DNA of 64,000 nucleotides from Rutidosis leptorrhynchoides (taxonomy: Eukaryota; Streptophyta; Magnoliopsida; Asterales; Asteraceae), in contig NC_092341.1 of NCBI RefSeq assembly GCF_046630445.1, forward strand, positions 220,401,001 through 220,465,000. The letters run 5' to 3'. The notes beneath the pieces were generated by a model. It was not told where the DNA came from, did not search any database, and saw only the letters and a program-made list of their open reading frames with translations. The stretch's first letter is position 1; each line of letters starts with the position of its first letter. This document shows positions 49,927 to 59,659 of the stretch, piece after piece. The translations under genes were made by a program, and so were the position numbers.

Positions 49927-50267
49927 TTCCTTCAAAATAGTTAAATGGAACAAGTTAATCATACAGAATATTAAGAGTAGTTACTAGTATTTCGTAGCAT
50001 AATATGAACTCATTTATAAAAGCTTTTTCTTCATATTAGCGTTTTATAAGTTTAAATTCGGGTAGTACCTACCCGTTAAGTTCATACTTAGTAGCTAATA
50101 TACAATTCAACTACTACAATTCTATATGAAAAACTGATTATAATAATATTTCGCGTTCAAACTTTTATACAATATTTTACAAACTTACAATACCGCTTAT
50201 TTTACATAAAGCATGAAATATAGCACACAATAACTTTGATACAAGATAGTTGTGAAGATAATTCTAG
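49927..50267 (-). other. Spacer between F-box gene and gag in element A, with internal polypurine-side copy
   Basis: Non-coding on both strands apart from the optional 12-codon gag extension. At 50059-50079 the minus strand reads TTAACGGGTAGGTACTACCC then G, duplicating the sequence next to the 3' LTR; CGGGTAGGTACTACCCG (50075-50059) is a perfect inverted repeat around its centre. A possible splice acceptor TTTTGAAG lies just before the gag ATG. Confidence 0.6.
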
Positions 50268-50951
50268 CTAGTACACAAGTCGTTCAGCAAAGGCAATAAA
50301 GACACGTAATTCATACGTCCAGAAACAAGTCATGCATTCTGGTTTTACTAGGACTACTTCCCATCCTTGGTCTTGTGCAACATAACCGTTATGGCCGTTG
50401 ATAAGACAGCGTGTTGTAACATCATCAAAGGGACGAGGGTTACGTAATGTCCAACAGTCCCGTAATAATCTAAAAACCTCATTTCTTACCCCAATTACCG
50501 ACTCCGTCACTTGTGGAAACGTTTTGTTTAATAGTTGTAGCCCGATGTTCTTGTTCTCACTTTGGTGAGAAGCGAACATTACTAATCCGTAAGCATAACA
50601 TGCTTCTTTATGTTGCATGTTAGCCGCTTTTTCTAAATCACGAAGTCCAATATTCGGATATATTGAGTCAAAATAATTTCTTAACCCGTTGCGTAAAATA
50701 GCATTTGGGTTCCCCGCAATATATGCGTCAAAGTAAACACATCGTAACTTATGGGTTTCCCAATGTGATATCCCCCATCTTTCAAACGAAAGTCTCTTAT
50801 AAACCAAGACATTCTTGGAACGTTCTTCGAATGTCTTACAAACTGATCTCGCCTTAAATAGTTGTGCCGAAGAATTCTGGCCGACTCTAGACAAGATTTC
50901 ATCAATCATGTCTCCGGGTAGGTCTCTTAAAATATTGGGTTGTCTATCCAT
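50268..50951 (-). CDS. F-box protein carried by retrotransposon A
   Basis: 227 residues, intact, on the same strand as gag-pol and upstream of it. N-terminal F-box (about 7-50): LRDLPGDMIDEILSRVG, then LFKARSVCKTFEE, the pattern that binds SKP1/ASK in SCF ubiquitin ligases. Residues about 78-145 contain AILRNGLRNYF and a Sel1/TPR-like helical repeat, LEKAANMQHKEACYAYGLVM. The C-terminus has QGWEVVLVKPECMTCFW. The architecture resembles the plant F-box group typified by At2g35280 (recalled, not searched). A TTTTACAG acceptor and a CTAAC branch-like site lie 15 and about 32 bases before the ATG, so a spliced transcript is plausible. Probably a captured host gene; its substrate is unknown. It could instead be a degraded passenger, but the open frame in a young element argues for expression. 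Confidence 0.8.
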   Translation of the reverse strand: MDRQPNILRDLPGDMIDEILSRVGQNSSAQLFKARSVCKTFEERSKNVLVYKRLSFERWGISHWETHKLRCVYFDAYIAGNPNAILRNGLRNYFDSIYPNIGLRDLEKAANMQHKEACYAYGLVMFASHQSENKNIGLQLLNKTFPQVTESVIGVRNEVFRLLRDCWTLRNPRPFDDVTTRCLINGHNGYVAQDQGWEVVLVKPECMTCFWTYELRVFIAFAERLVY

Positions 50952-51088
50952 TTTGTGTTTTTAAACTGTAAAATAGACAAGAGTTAGTTTCATAAAAAAA
51001 ATACTTATTAATACAAGCAATTTTTACATATATCATAAAGCATAAGAACACTATATTACATATATTACACCACACGAATACAACTATC

Positions 51089-51703
51089 TTATTCCGACTC
51101 GCTCGTTTCTTCTTCTTCGGTTTTGGTTCGTTTTGCCAAGTTTCTAGGGATATATGATGTTCCCCTAATACGAGCCGTCGTTGTCCACATTGGTTTAGAA
51201 AAACCTGGTGGTTTAGAGGTTCCCGGGTCATTGTTACAACTTAAGGACTTCGGGGGTTGACGATACATATAAAGTTCATCGGGGTTGGAATTAGATTTCT
51301 CTATTTTTATGCCCTTTCCCTTATTATTTTCTTTTACCTTTTTAAATTCAGTTGGGGTAATTTCTATAACATCATCGGAATTCTCGTCGGAATCCGATTC
51401 ATCGGAGAATTGGTAATCCTCCCAATATTTTGCTTCCTTGGCGGAAACACCATTGACCATAATTAACTTTGGTCGGTTGGTTGAGGATTTTCTTTTACTT
51501 AACCGTTTTATTATTTCCCCCACCGGTTCTATTTCTTCATCCGGTTCCGATTCTTCTTCCGGTTCCGATTCTTCTTCCGGTTCCGACTCTTCTTCCGGTT
51601 CCTCTTCGGGAACTTGTGAATCAGTCCACAAATCATTCCAATTTACATTTGACTCTTCATTATTATTAGGTGAGTCAATGGGACTTGTTCTAGAGGTAGA
51701 CAT
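51089..51703 (-). CDS. Acidic low-complexity protein, first ORF of retrotransposon A
   Basis: 204 residues, 209 bases after the PBS, first ORF on the genomic RNA. A Ser/Asn-rich start is followed by an acidic repeat of SEPEEE units (about 35-58, encoded by an 18-base tandem repeat near 51540-51600), a basic patch KRLSKRKSSTNRPK (about 66-79), a second acidic stretch DESDSDENSDDVIEI (about 100-115) and a C-terminus with NLAKRTKTEEEETSESE. The basic patches could be nuclear localisation signals, and the acid-flanked VIEI fits the SUMO-interacting motif pattern; both are inference. No gag, protease or envelope motif. Followed by a 137-base spacer before the F-box gene. Confidence 0.65.
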   Translation of the reverse strand: MSTSRTSPIDSPNNNEESNVNWNDLWTDSQVPEEEPEEESEPEEESEPEEESEPDEEIEPVGEIIKRLSKRKSSTNRPKLIMVNGVSAKEAKYWEDYQFSDESDSDENSDDVIEITPTEFKKVKENNKGKGIKIEKSNSNPDELYMYRQPPKSLSCNNDPGTSKPPGFSKPMWTTTARIRGTSYIPRNLAKRTKTEEEETSESE

Positions 51704-51809
51704 CTATCACATAATATCAAACACGTTAAGAGATTAATATATAACATAATATTCATATGTTAAAAATATATAGTTTTCAACAAAAATGTTAAGCAATCAT
51801 TTTTAAAGA

Positions 51810-51912
51810 AAACACGGTCGAAGTCCAGACTCACTAATGCATCCTAACAAACTCGATAAGACACACTAATGCAAATTTTCTGGTTCTCTAAGACCAACGC
51901 TCGGATACCAAC
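51810..51912 (-). promoter_or_regulatory. Element A primer-binding site and conserved leader
   Basis: Minus strand: GTTGGTATCCGAGCGTTGG (PBS 51910-51899), one mismatch to the initiator Met tRNA PBS used by B, C and D. It is followed by two copies of GCATTAGTG(T/A)GTCT and by GGACTTCGACCGTGTTTTC, as in B and C. Confidence 0.8.
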
Positions 51913-54900
51913 TGAAATGTCCCGTTCTTATTGATTAAAAACGTTCCATATTAATTGATTTCGTTGCGAGGTTTTGACCTCTATATGAGACATTTTTCAA
52001 AGACTGCATTCATTTTTAAAACAAACCATAACCTTTATTTCATAAATAAAGGTTTAAAAAGCTTTAAGTAGATTATCAAATAATGATAATCTAAAATATC
52101 CTGTTTACACACGACCATTACATAATGGTTTACAATACAAATATGTTACAACAAAATAAGTTTCTTGAATGCAGTTTTTACACAATATCATACAAGCATG
52201 GACTCCAAATCTCGTCCTTATTTAAGTATGCGACAGCGGAAGCTCTTAATAATCACCTGAGAATAAACATGCTTAAAACGTCAACAAAAATGTTGGTGAG
52301 TTATAGGTTTAACCTATATATATCAAATCATAATAATAGACCACAAGATTTCATATTTCAATACACATCCCATACATAGAGATAAAAATCATTCATATGG
52401 TGAACACCTGGTAACCGACAATAACAAGATGCATATATAAGAATATCCCCATCATTCCGGGACACCCTTCGGATATGATATAAATTTCGAAGTACTAAAG
52501 CATCCGGTACTTTGGATGGGGTTTGTTAGGCCCAATAGATCTATCTTTAGGATTCGCGTCAATTAGGGTGTCTGTTCCCTAATTCTTAGATTACCAGACT
52601 TAATAAAAAGGGGCATATTCGATTTCGATAATTCAACCATAGAATGTAGTTTCACGTACTTGTGTCTATTTTGTAAATCATTTATAAAACCTGCATGTAT
52701 TCTCATCCCAAAAATATTAGATTTTAAAAGTGGGACTATAACTCACTTTCACAGATTTTTACTTCGTCGGGAAGTAAGACTTGGCCACTGGTTGATTCAC
52801 GAACCTATAACAATATATACATATATATCAAAGTATGTTCAAAATATATTTACAACACTTTTAATATATTTTGATGTTTTAAGTTTATTAAGTCAGCTGT
52901 CCTCGTTAGTAACCTACAACTAGTTGTCCACAGTTAGATGTACAGAAATAAATCGATAAATATTATCTTGAATCAATCCACGACCCAGTGTATACGTATC
53001 TCAGTATTGATCACAACTCAAACTATATATATTTTGGAATCAACCTCAACCCTGTATAGCTAACTCCAACATTCACATATAGAGTGTCTATGGTTGTTCC
53101 GAAATATATATAGATGTGTCGACATGATAGGTCGAAACATTGTATACGTGTCTATGGTATCTCAAGATTACATAATATACAATACAAGTTGATTAAGTTA
53201 TGGTTGGAATAGATTTGTTACAAATTTTCACGTAGCTAAAATGAGAAAAATTATCCAATCTTGTTTTACCCATAACTTCTTCATTTTAAATCCGTTTTGA
53301 GTGAATCAAATTGCTATGGTTTCATATTGAACTCTATTTTATGAATCTAAACAGAAAAAGTATAGGTTTATAGTCGGAAAAATAAGTTACAAGTCGTTCT
53401 TGTAAAGGTAGTCATTTCAGTCGAAAGAACGACGTCTAGATGACCATTTTAGAAAACATACTTCCACTTTGAGTTTAACCATAATTTTTGGATATAGTTT
53501 CATGTTCATAATAAAAATCATTTTCTCAGAATAACAACTTTTAAATCAAAGTTTATCATAGTTTTTAATTAACTAACCCAAAACAGCCCGCGGTGTTACT
53601 ACGACGGCGTAAATCCGGTTTTACGGTGTTTTTCGTGTTTCCAGGTTTTAAATCATTAAGTTAGCATATCATATAGATATAGAACATGTGTTTAGTTGAT
53701 TTTAAAAGTCAAGTTAGAAGGATTAACTTTTGTTTGCGAACAAGTTTAGAATTAACTAAACTATGTTCTAGTGATTACAAGTTTAAACCTTCGAATAAGA
53801 TAGCTTTATATGTATGAATCGAATGATGTTATGAACATCATTACTACCTTAAGTTCCTTGGATGAACCTACTGGAAAAGAGAAAAATGGATCTAGCTTCA
53901 ATGGATCCTTGGATGGCTCAAAGTTCTTGAAGCAAAATCATGACACGAAAACAAGTTCAAGTAAGATCATCACTTGAAATAAGATTGTTATAGTTATAGA
54001 AATTGAACCAAAGTTTGAATATGATTATTACCTTGTATTAGAATGATAACCTACTGTAAGAAACAAAGATTTCTTGAGGTTGGATGATCACCTTACAAGA
54101 TTGGAAGTGAGCTAGCAATCTTGAAAGTATTCTTGATTTTATGAAACTAGAACTTTTGAAATTTATGAAGAACACTTAGAACTTGAAGATAGAACTTGAG
54201 AGAGATCAATTAGATGAAGAAAATTGAAGAATGAAAGTGTTTGTAGGTGTTTTTGGTCGTTGGTGTATGGATTAGATATAAAGGATATGTAATTTTGTTT
54301 TCATGTAAATAAGTCATGAATGATTACTCATATTTTTGTAATTTTATGAGATATTTCATGCTAGTTGCTAAATGATGGTTCCCACATGTGTTAGGTGACT
54401 CACATGGGCTGCTAAGAGCTGATCATTGGAGTGTATATACCAATAGTACATACATCTAAAAGCTGTGTATTGTACGAGTACGAATACGGGTGCATACGAG
54501 TAGAATTGTTGATGAAACTGAACGAGGATGTAATTGTAAGCATTTTTGTTAAGTAGAAGTATTTTGATAAGTGTCTTGAAGTCTTTCAAAAGTGTATGAA
54601 TACATATTAAAACACTACATGTATATACATTTTAACTGAGTCGTTAAGTCATCGTTAGTCGTTACATGTAAATGTTGTTTTGAAACCTTTAGGTTAACGA
54701 TCTTGTTAAATGTTGTTAACCCAATGTTTATAATATCAAAAGAGATTTTAAATTATTATATTATCATGATATTATGATGTACAAATATCTCTTAATATGA
54801 TATATATACATTAAATGTCGTTAAAACGATAATCGTTACATATATGTCTTGTTTCAAAATCATTAAGTTAGTAGTCTTGTTTTTACATATGTAGTTCATT

Positions 54901-55163
54901 GTTAATATACTTAATGATATGTTTACATATCATAATATCATGTTAACTATATATATAACCATATATATGTCATCATATAGTTTTTACAAGTTTTAACGTT
55001 CGTGAATCACCGGTCAACTTGGGTGGTCAATTGTCTATATGAAACCTATTTCAATTAATCAAGTCTTAACAAGTTTGATTGCTTAACATGTTGGAAACAT
55101 TTAATCATGTAAATATCAATCTCAATTAATATATATAAACATGGAAAAGTTCGGGTCACTACA
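51913..55163 (-). repeat. Element A 5' LTR
   Basis: Same length as 42063-45313 with three differences seen. Ends GGTCACTACA followed by target duplication TAAGG. It supplies the promoter for the three-gene transcript. Confidence 0.93.
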
Positions 55164-55985
55164 TAAGGTGCCACCCTAGGGGTTAGTGGTACGAGGTGTT
55201 AAGTGCCCTAACGGATGTTATGAACACCGATGGCGTTTTCGCGAGCGCCGTTCCCTTGTACGATTGGTTAACCATGGTTATTGTGTTGTAAGCATATTAT
55301 ATTATTCGAGTTATATTTATATGCGGTTGTTATGCTAGCTTGTGGTATTGGAGATTTATAGCTTGTTATTGTGACGATAAGCTAATTATGTTCGCTAGCG
55401 TGTTTGCGGTTTGTGTAAGTGTTTGCAAGTAGGTATAATTATATATGTATTCGTATAATTATTGCATTCACTAAGCTTTTAGCTTACCCCTCTCGTTGTT
55501 TACCTTTTTACAGGTATTGCGTTATGAAACTAGCTAGTTGTTAGACTAGTTGCGTAGGAGCGCTTGGGCTCGATGGGGTAGCTTTTGGATATGCGGACGC
55601 GGATTGGGGATTTGGTAGTCCCCGGGATTATGCTCTTGGTATCGGGTTGGGTTATAGAGTCCTAACTCGTCTAAATGTAAATAGTGATTGAAACTTGTAT
55701 TTTGTACGAAAGTCGTAAAACGGCTAATGTGGGCCCCATTATGTAAAACTTGATTTTATATTTGAAACAGGTTAGTTTTACATATTTGGATGTATGGTAA
55801 AAAAAAAAAGTGTTTCGTCTAAAAGTGTCGGGAACTAGTCAATCTTTTTCGCATTTTGAGACTTTCCGGACAGACCCGAATGGCGCGCCGCGCGGCCATC
55901 ATGGCGCGCCGCGCCAGTTCACTGTGCAGCAAATTTTTTTTATTTTGTATTTTCACGTGGTTTGTTCGCGGTTTGGGTTGTTACA
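55164..55985 (+). repeat. Element D 3' LTR, right part
   Basis: Resumes D at the duplicated target TAAGG and continues through the end of the sixth hairpin, the seventh hairpin (about 55181-55211), the predicted acceptor, the GC-rich direct repeats (about 55881-55917) and the terminus GTTGTTACA. Followed by ATCAT. Confidence 0.9.
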
Positions 55986-57421
55986 ATCATGATGTTTGGC
56001 GTTTTGATTTTAATTAATTATCTTGGGTTAATTGTCCTTTATCCTGGATTTATTTGATACCTATCTGGTTTTTGTCCACAATAGTCCATCGGTCATAATT
56101 ATAAAACGATCGTCAAATTAACCTTATTCCCGAAGTCAAATATTCCAACTAATTAGGGATTCGAACTATAACAAGGTCTTAATACTTTGTTTAATGATTC
56201 ACCAGGTTATCGACTGTGTGTAATCCAAGGTCTTAATACTTTGTTAACAATTACACCAATTACCCTTGTATGTAATCCACCCTTGTTTTAATTAGTCCAT
56301 GATTATTAATTTACCCACTTGATCAGAATGAATAATCAATTACCCAACCCAATTGATTAATTAAATGATTGTTAAAGATGTCGTATAAACGTCACTAAAT
56401 AGGACATGCATAATCATTTAATAATTATTAGATTAATTAATTTGAAGATAGGTTCGACAGGCTCCAAAGAATTGTCATTCGATTAGACAATACCTCCCAT
56501 CTATTAATGGTCCATGGTCCAATGTCTACAAGTGTCGGTCTTTTGTCCATACCCTAATTATGGTACAAAATTTAATAACACAATCTTAATTTTTAGTCTA
56601 ACATCACGATTACTTCGGCTCAAATAAGCATAATAATAACTTAGTTACGAGACATTAATTTAAATAATTTAAACATAGCTTACAGTGATTATTTATCGCG
56701 TTGCGTTACACGGACAGAGTTCCGACTTAAAACCCGTAAAACATTTCTTACAATAACCCAACTAAACCATTATTATTATTAAATCTAAAATTAAAAGTAA
56801 AATTATAATATAAATATATTACATAAATTGAGAGATAGATTGAAAAATGGTACAAAAACTCGGCAGAAGCTCGTGCCTTTTATAGGCGAATTCTGAATTT
56901 GGTGTGCTCCGCGATCGCGACATTTTATGCCTTAGGAGCTCCGCACTCGCGGAGTTCGTGTATCCAGCTCATTCATTTTTGGAACCTTGCTTGTCGACAT
57001 TTATATATATATAATATAATATAAATAATTTATATAATTATTTATATATTATATTATATTTATGTGTATAGTTGATTTGTAATTTCCGCTCCGTTGCGTC
57101 GCACATTTACGCCCGGTTTATGTCCCGGTTCCGGATTTTCGAACGTCCTTTCATACGCGTAGATATCTTGTACTTTGCGTTTCGCGGCTTGTACTCTTAT
57201 AATTTTTAGACGTTTCTCATCAATAATTTGAACCACTTGAATTGTATCTTGTACATTTGAGCTTTTTGGACGTTTGCGTCTTCAAATCGTCGTTTTCGCC
57301 TTTTGTCTTCACACTTATTTATTTAAATGAATATTACATAAAAATAGAACAATTGCAACTAAAAGCTTTACATATTGGAAGGATATTGCTACTAAATATA
57401 TGTTCATTTGGAACACTATCA
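55986..57421 (-). repeat. Element E 3' LTR, right part
   Basis: Continues the LTR begun at 33677 after removal of D and one ATCAT. On the minus strand the LTR starts TGATAGTGTTCC at 57421. The promoter module lies at 56877-56957. Confidence 0.8.
56877..56957 (-). promoter_or_regulatory. Element E LTR promoter: TATA box and GC palindromes
   Basis: Minus strand CCTATAAAAGGCACGAGC gives a TATA box at about 56884-56878. Just upstream are GCTCCGCGATCGCGAC (56906-56921, plus reading) and AGCTCCGCACTCGCGGAGTT (56938-56957), a near-palindrome. This is the same arrangement of GC palindrome and TATA box as in the C LTR. Confidence 0.65.
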
Positions 57422-57440
57422 AATATCCCCACACTTGAAT
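57422..57440 (-). promoter_or_regulatory. Element E polypurine tract
   Basis: Minus strand CAAGTGTGGGGATATT directly precedes the LTR start. The upstream sequence GCTTGAGGACAAGCAA is the inverted-repeat motif commonly found at this place in Athila/Tat-type elements (recalled). Confidence 0.75.
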
Positions 57441-59659
57441 GTTGCTTGTCCTCAAGCAATACATAACTTGAAATAAAATCACACTTCACTCGAATCCCTT
57501 TTTTTCACACTTTATACATCGGTGATTTTAATATGGCGGTATAAACAATAATAGTAACGATGTGGTTTACAGTCCTACATGACTATGAAAGTTTAGATCC
57601 TTTAAGGAATTTGGATCTTTATGAAAACATTTGATCTTTTGAAAATTCATTCTAGCTTTTACCCTAGATAATTTTTCCAGAATAACCCTTCACCGGTGTT
57701 TGCAAATTGTTTTTGTGGGTTTGGTGGGTTTCAGATTTGAAAATTTTAGCTCAAAACTTATGGTTTTGTGTCACCCACTTGCTAACCTTGTATTAGGAAA
57801 GCACACGTCCAGTATACTTGCTCCGTATATTACCTTTCGGTAAACTACCGTCCGGTTCTAAAGGAAAGCGTTGAACAAGCAACTGTTAAGGCACTGTCTA
57901 ATAACATGCATTTTTTCATGGTCCACAACGTGTCGGATGCAATTACTATCCTTGGTAGGAGCAATAGTAAAGCTCACCCTTATAATTTTTCGGTCTGGCA
58001 CAAGGTCCTGTCTTCGACCATGCTATGCAACCACCGTTCTTACGGTTGACACCTGATTTGGTTCAGGTGACCTAATGAATTTTGATGAATTCTCAGGATT
58101 TTACGTTCAATGGTAATAAACGCATTGAAAAAAAGTTTTCAGAAAACAAATTGGTTTATAATTTTGATCAAAATATTTTCTCGTTCAAGCTCGAGTTTAG
58201 ATATCATTGAATTCCATGAGTTTGTAATTCTCAATCTTTAAGGTCAATCTCAAGAATTGAGTGATATCAGGCTTAAAAGCTGATTTTTGATCTTTTAAGG
58301 AGATTATCCTTTTCTGGGGATCTGATTCATTAGTCTTATCCAGCTAATTTGCACGGCGTCCTCCCCATTTTACAAAACAGATCCTCTCATGGATAGGATA
58401 AGTCTGACCACTTGGCGACCCTGTTTGATGCTGAGGTCCGTGGATTTCCTGCTGATTTTAGAGATGACTTTTCTAGATTTTTCGTCAACCTACAGCTGGT
58501 CTGGACGACAACTTCATGACCTAAATCAAGAAGCGCGTGTCTTTTTCGGAAGACTTTACTTCCTTTTAATGATGGAATTGATTCATCGTGTAAATCCATC
58601 TTTCTTTCAAATATATTACAGTAAATCGGGTAAAACTGATTAGTATCGTCCAAAGCAAAAGTACCTGCAATAATCTTGTACAAAATATGTGATATATGTT
58701 TTAAAGAACTTGGTGCATTCTTCCCACACTTAGCTTTAATTTATTCTTTTCTTTGCCTTTTTATTTTCTTTTATTCCATTTTAAATGAATTCCAGCATTT
58801 TGGGTTGTTTCTCAATTTATGTCCTTTCCGAGGTAACAATAATTTCGGCATTAACACCTAGTTTTATCGTTCATAAATATGTATAGACATGATTTTGAGT
58901 TCATTTAGTTGAAAATTTTTCAAATTTTCACAAAATTTGGCAATTAAACCAAGTGTAAACCCGAGAGAATTTATAACCCTTCCCCACACTTGAGATCTTG
59001 CAATGCCCTCATTTGCAAGAAATCAGTAAAAATTTAAATTCATGAGGGTGATTAGTGTAGAAAAATGATTAAAATTACTGAGTTTGCAAGTATATTGTTG
59101 TTATTTCACATTTGATATTTTGCGTCTTGTCGTCAAAATTAGTAGCTTTTGCTGAACTTAATGACAGTCTTTGAAAGTGCGTTGTTTTACCCTGTTTTGT
59201 ACATAACATAAAATACAAACATATATATATATATACATATTTTTGAAGTTTGGTATATATCATCACTTTCAAAAATTTATAAAATCTAATATTTTTTTGG
59301 CATACTTTAAATCAATAAAATTAAAAATAATGATAATAAAATTTGTCGTCCCGCCCTTGGGTAAAGCAATTTCGGTTCAACGACCTAATCTTCAACTCAC
59401 GACGAATTTTAGAAATCATTTTTTTAAAATTAATGAAATAAAGTAAATTTTGTTTTTAAATTCACACAAAACTTAAAAAAAATATATTAATTTCATATAA
59501 AACCTAAAAAACAAAAATTCAGAAAGGAGGGAGAAAACTAGTTCTTTAGTGTCTGCTAGTGGAAAAGACCAATCAGATTCCATTCTCGGAACTACACGAG
59601 AACATAACAAATAACTCTAGACAGCATCTTCTTTTTAGAACATTTGAATCTCCCCACAC
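57441..59659 (-). other. Element E non-coding region between gag-protease and 3' LTR
   Basis: Where RT, RNase H and integrase should be, no such motif is found on either strand. A 98-codon minus-strand frame (58683-58387; IIAGTFALDD, RHALLDLGHEVVV) has no recognised product. Several CCCCACACTT words (polypurine-like on the minus strand) are scattered through it. Confidence 0.65.

Larger units (their letters stand above)
42063..55163 (-). mobile_element. Element A: young, apparently intact Tekay/Del-like chromovirus with extra genes
   Basis: 13,101 bases. LTRs 42063-45313 and 51913-55163 are each 3251 bases, TGAAATGTCCCG to GGTCACTACA in plus orientation. I found three base differences between them (42142 region, 43375 region, 44999 region). 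Target duplication TAAGG at 42058-42062 and 55164-55168. Internal 45314-51912 carries, in minus-strand order, an acidic ORF, an F-box ORF and a complete gag-pol polyprotein. PBS and polypurine-side sequence are in place. Near-identical LTRs and intact frames suggest very recent insertion and possible activity. Confidence 0.93.
34184..55985 (+). mobile_element. Element D: large non-coding LTR retrotransposon derivative, holding nested A
   Basis: 5' LTR 34184-36775 (2592 bases, TGTAACACCCG...GTTGTTACA), PBS at 36778, internal 36776-40291, 3' LTR 40292-42062 plus 55169-55985. Target duplication ATCAT at 34179-34183 and 55986-55990. The internal part has no open frame with gag or pol motifs on either strand. 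The PPT region (CCAATTTAAGTGGGGGAGAG) is like that of Tekay/Del chromoviruses, so D is probably a LARD-type parasite of such an element. LTR copies differ at roughly fifteen places seen by eye. Confidence 0.85.

Noticed and set aside
45388-49987. Plus-strand frames opposite the element A polyprotein
   Set aside because: Shadows of the intact minus-strand gag-pol gene.
58387-58683. 98-codon frame as a possible extra gene of element E
   Set aside because: Sense to the element but with no recognisable motif and no second copy in the window to compare; reported only within the non-coding region entry.
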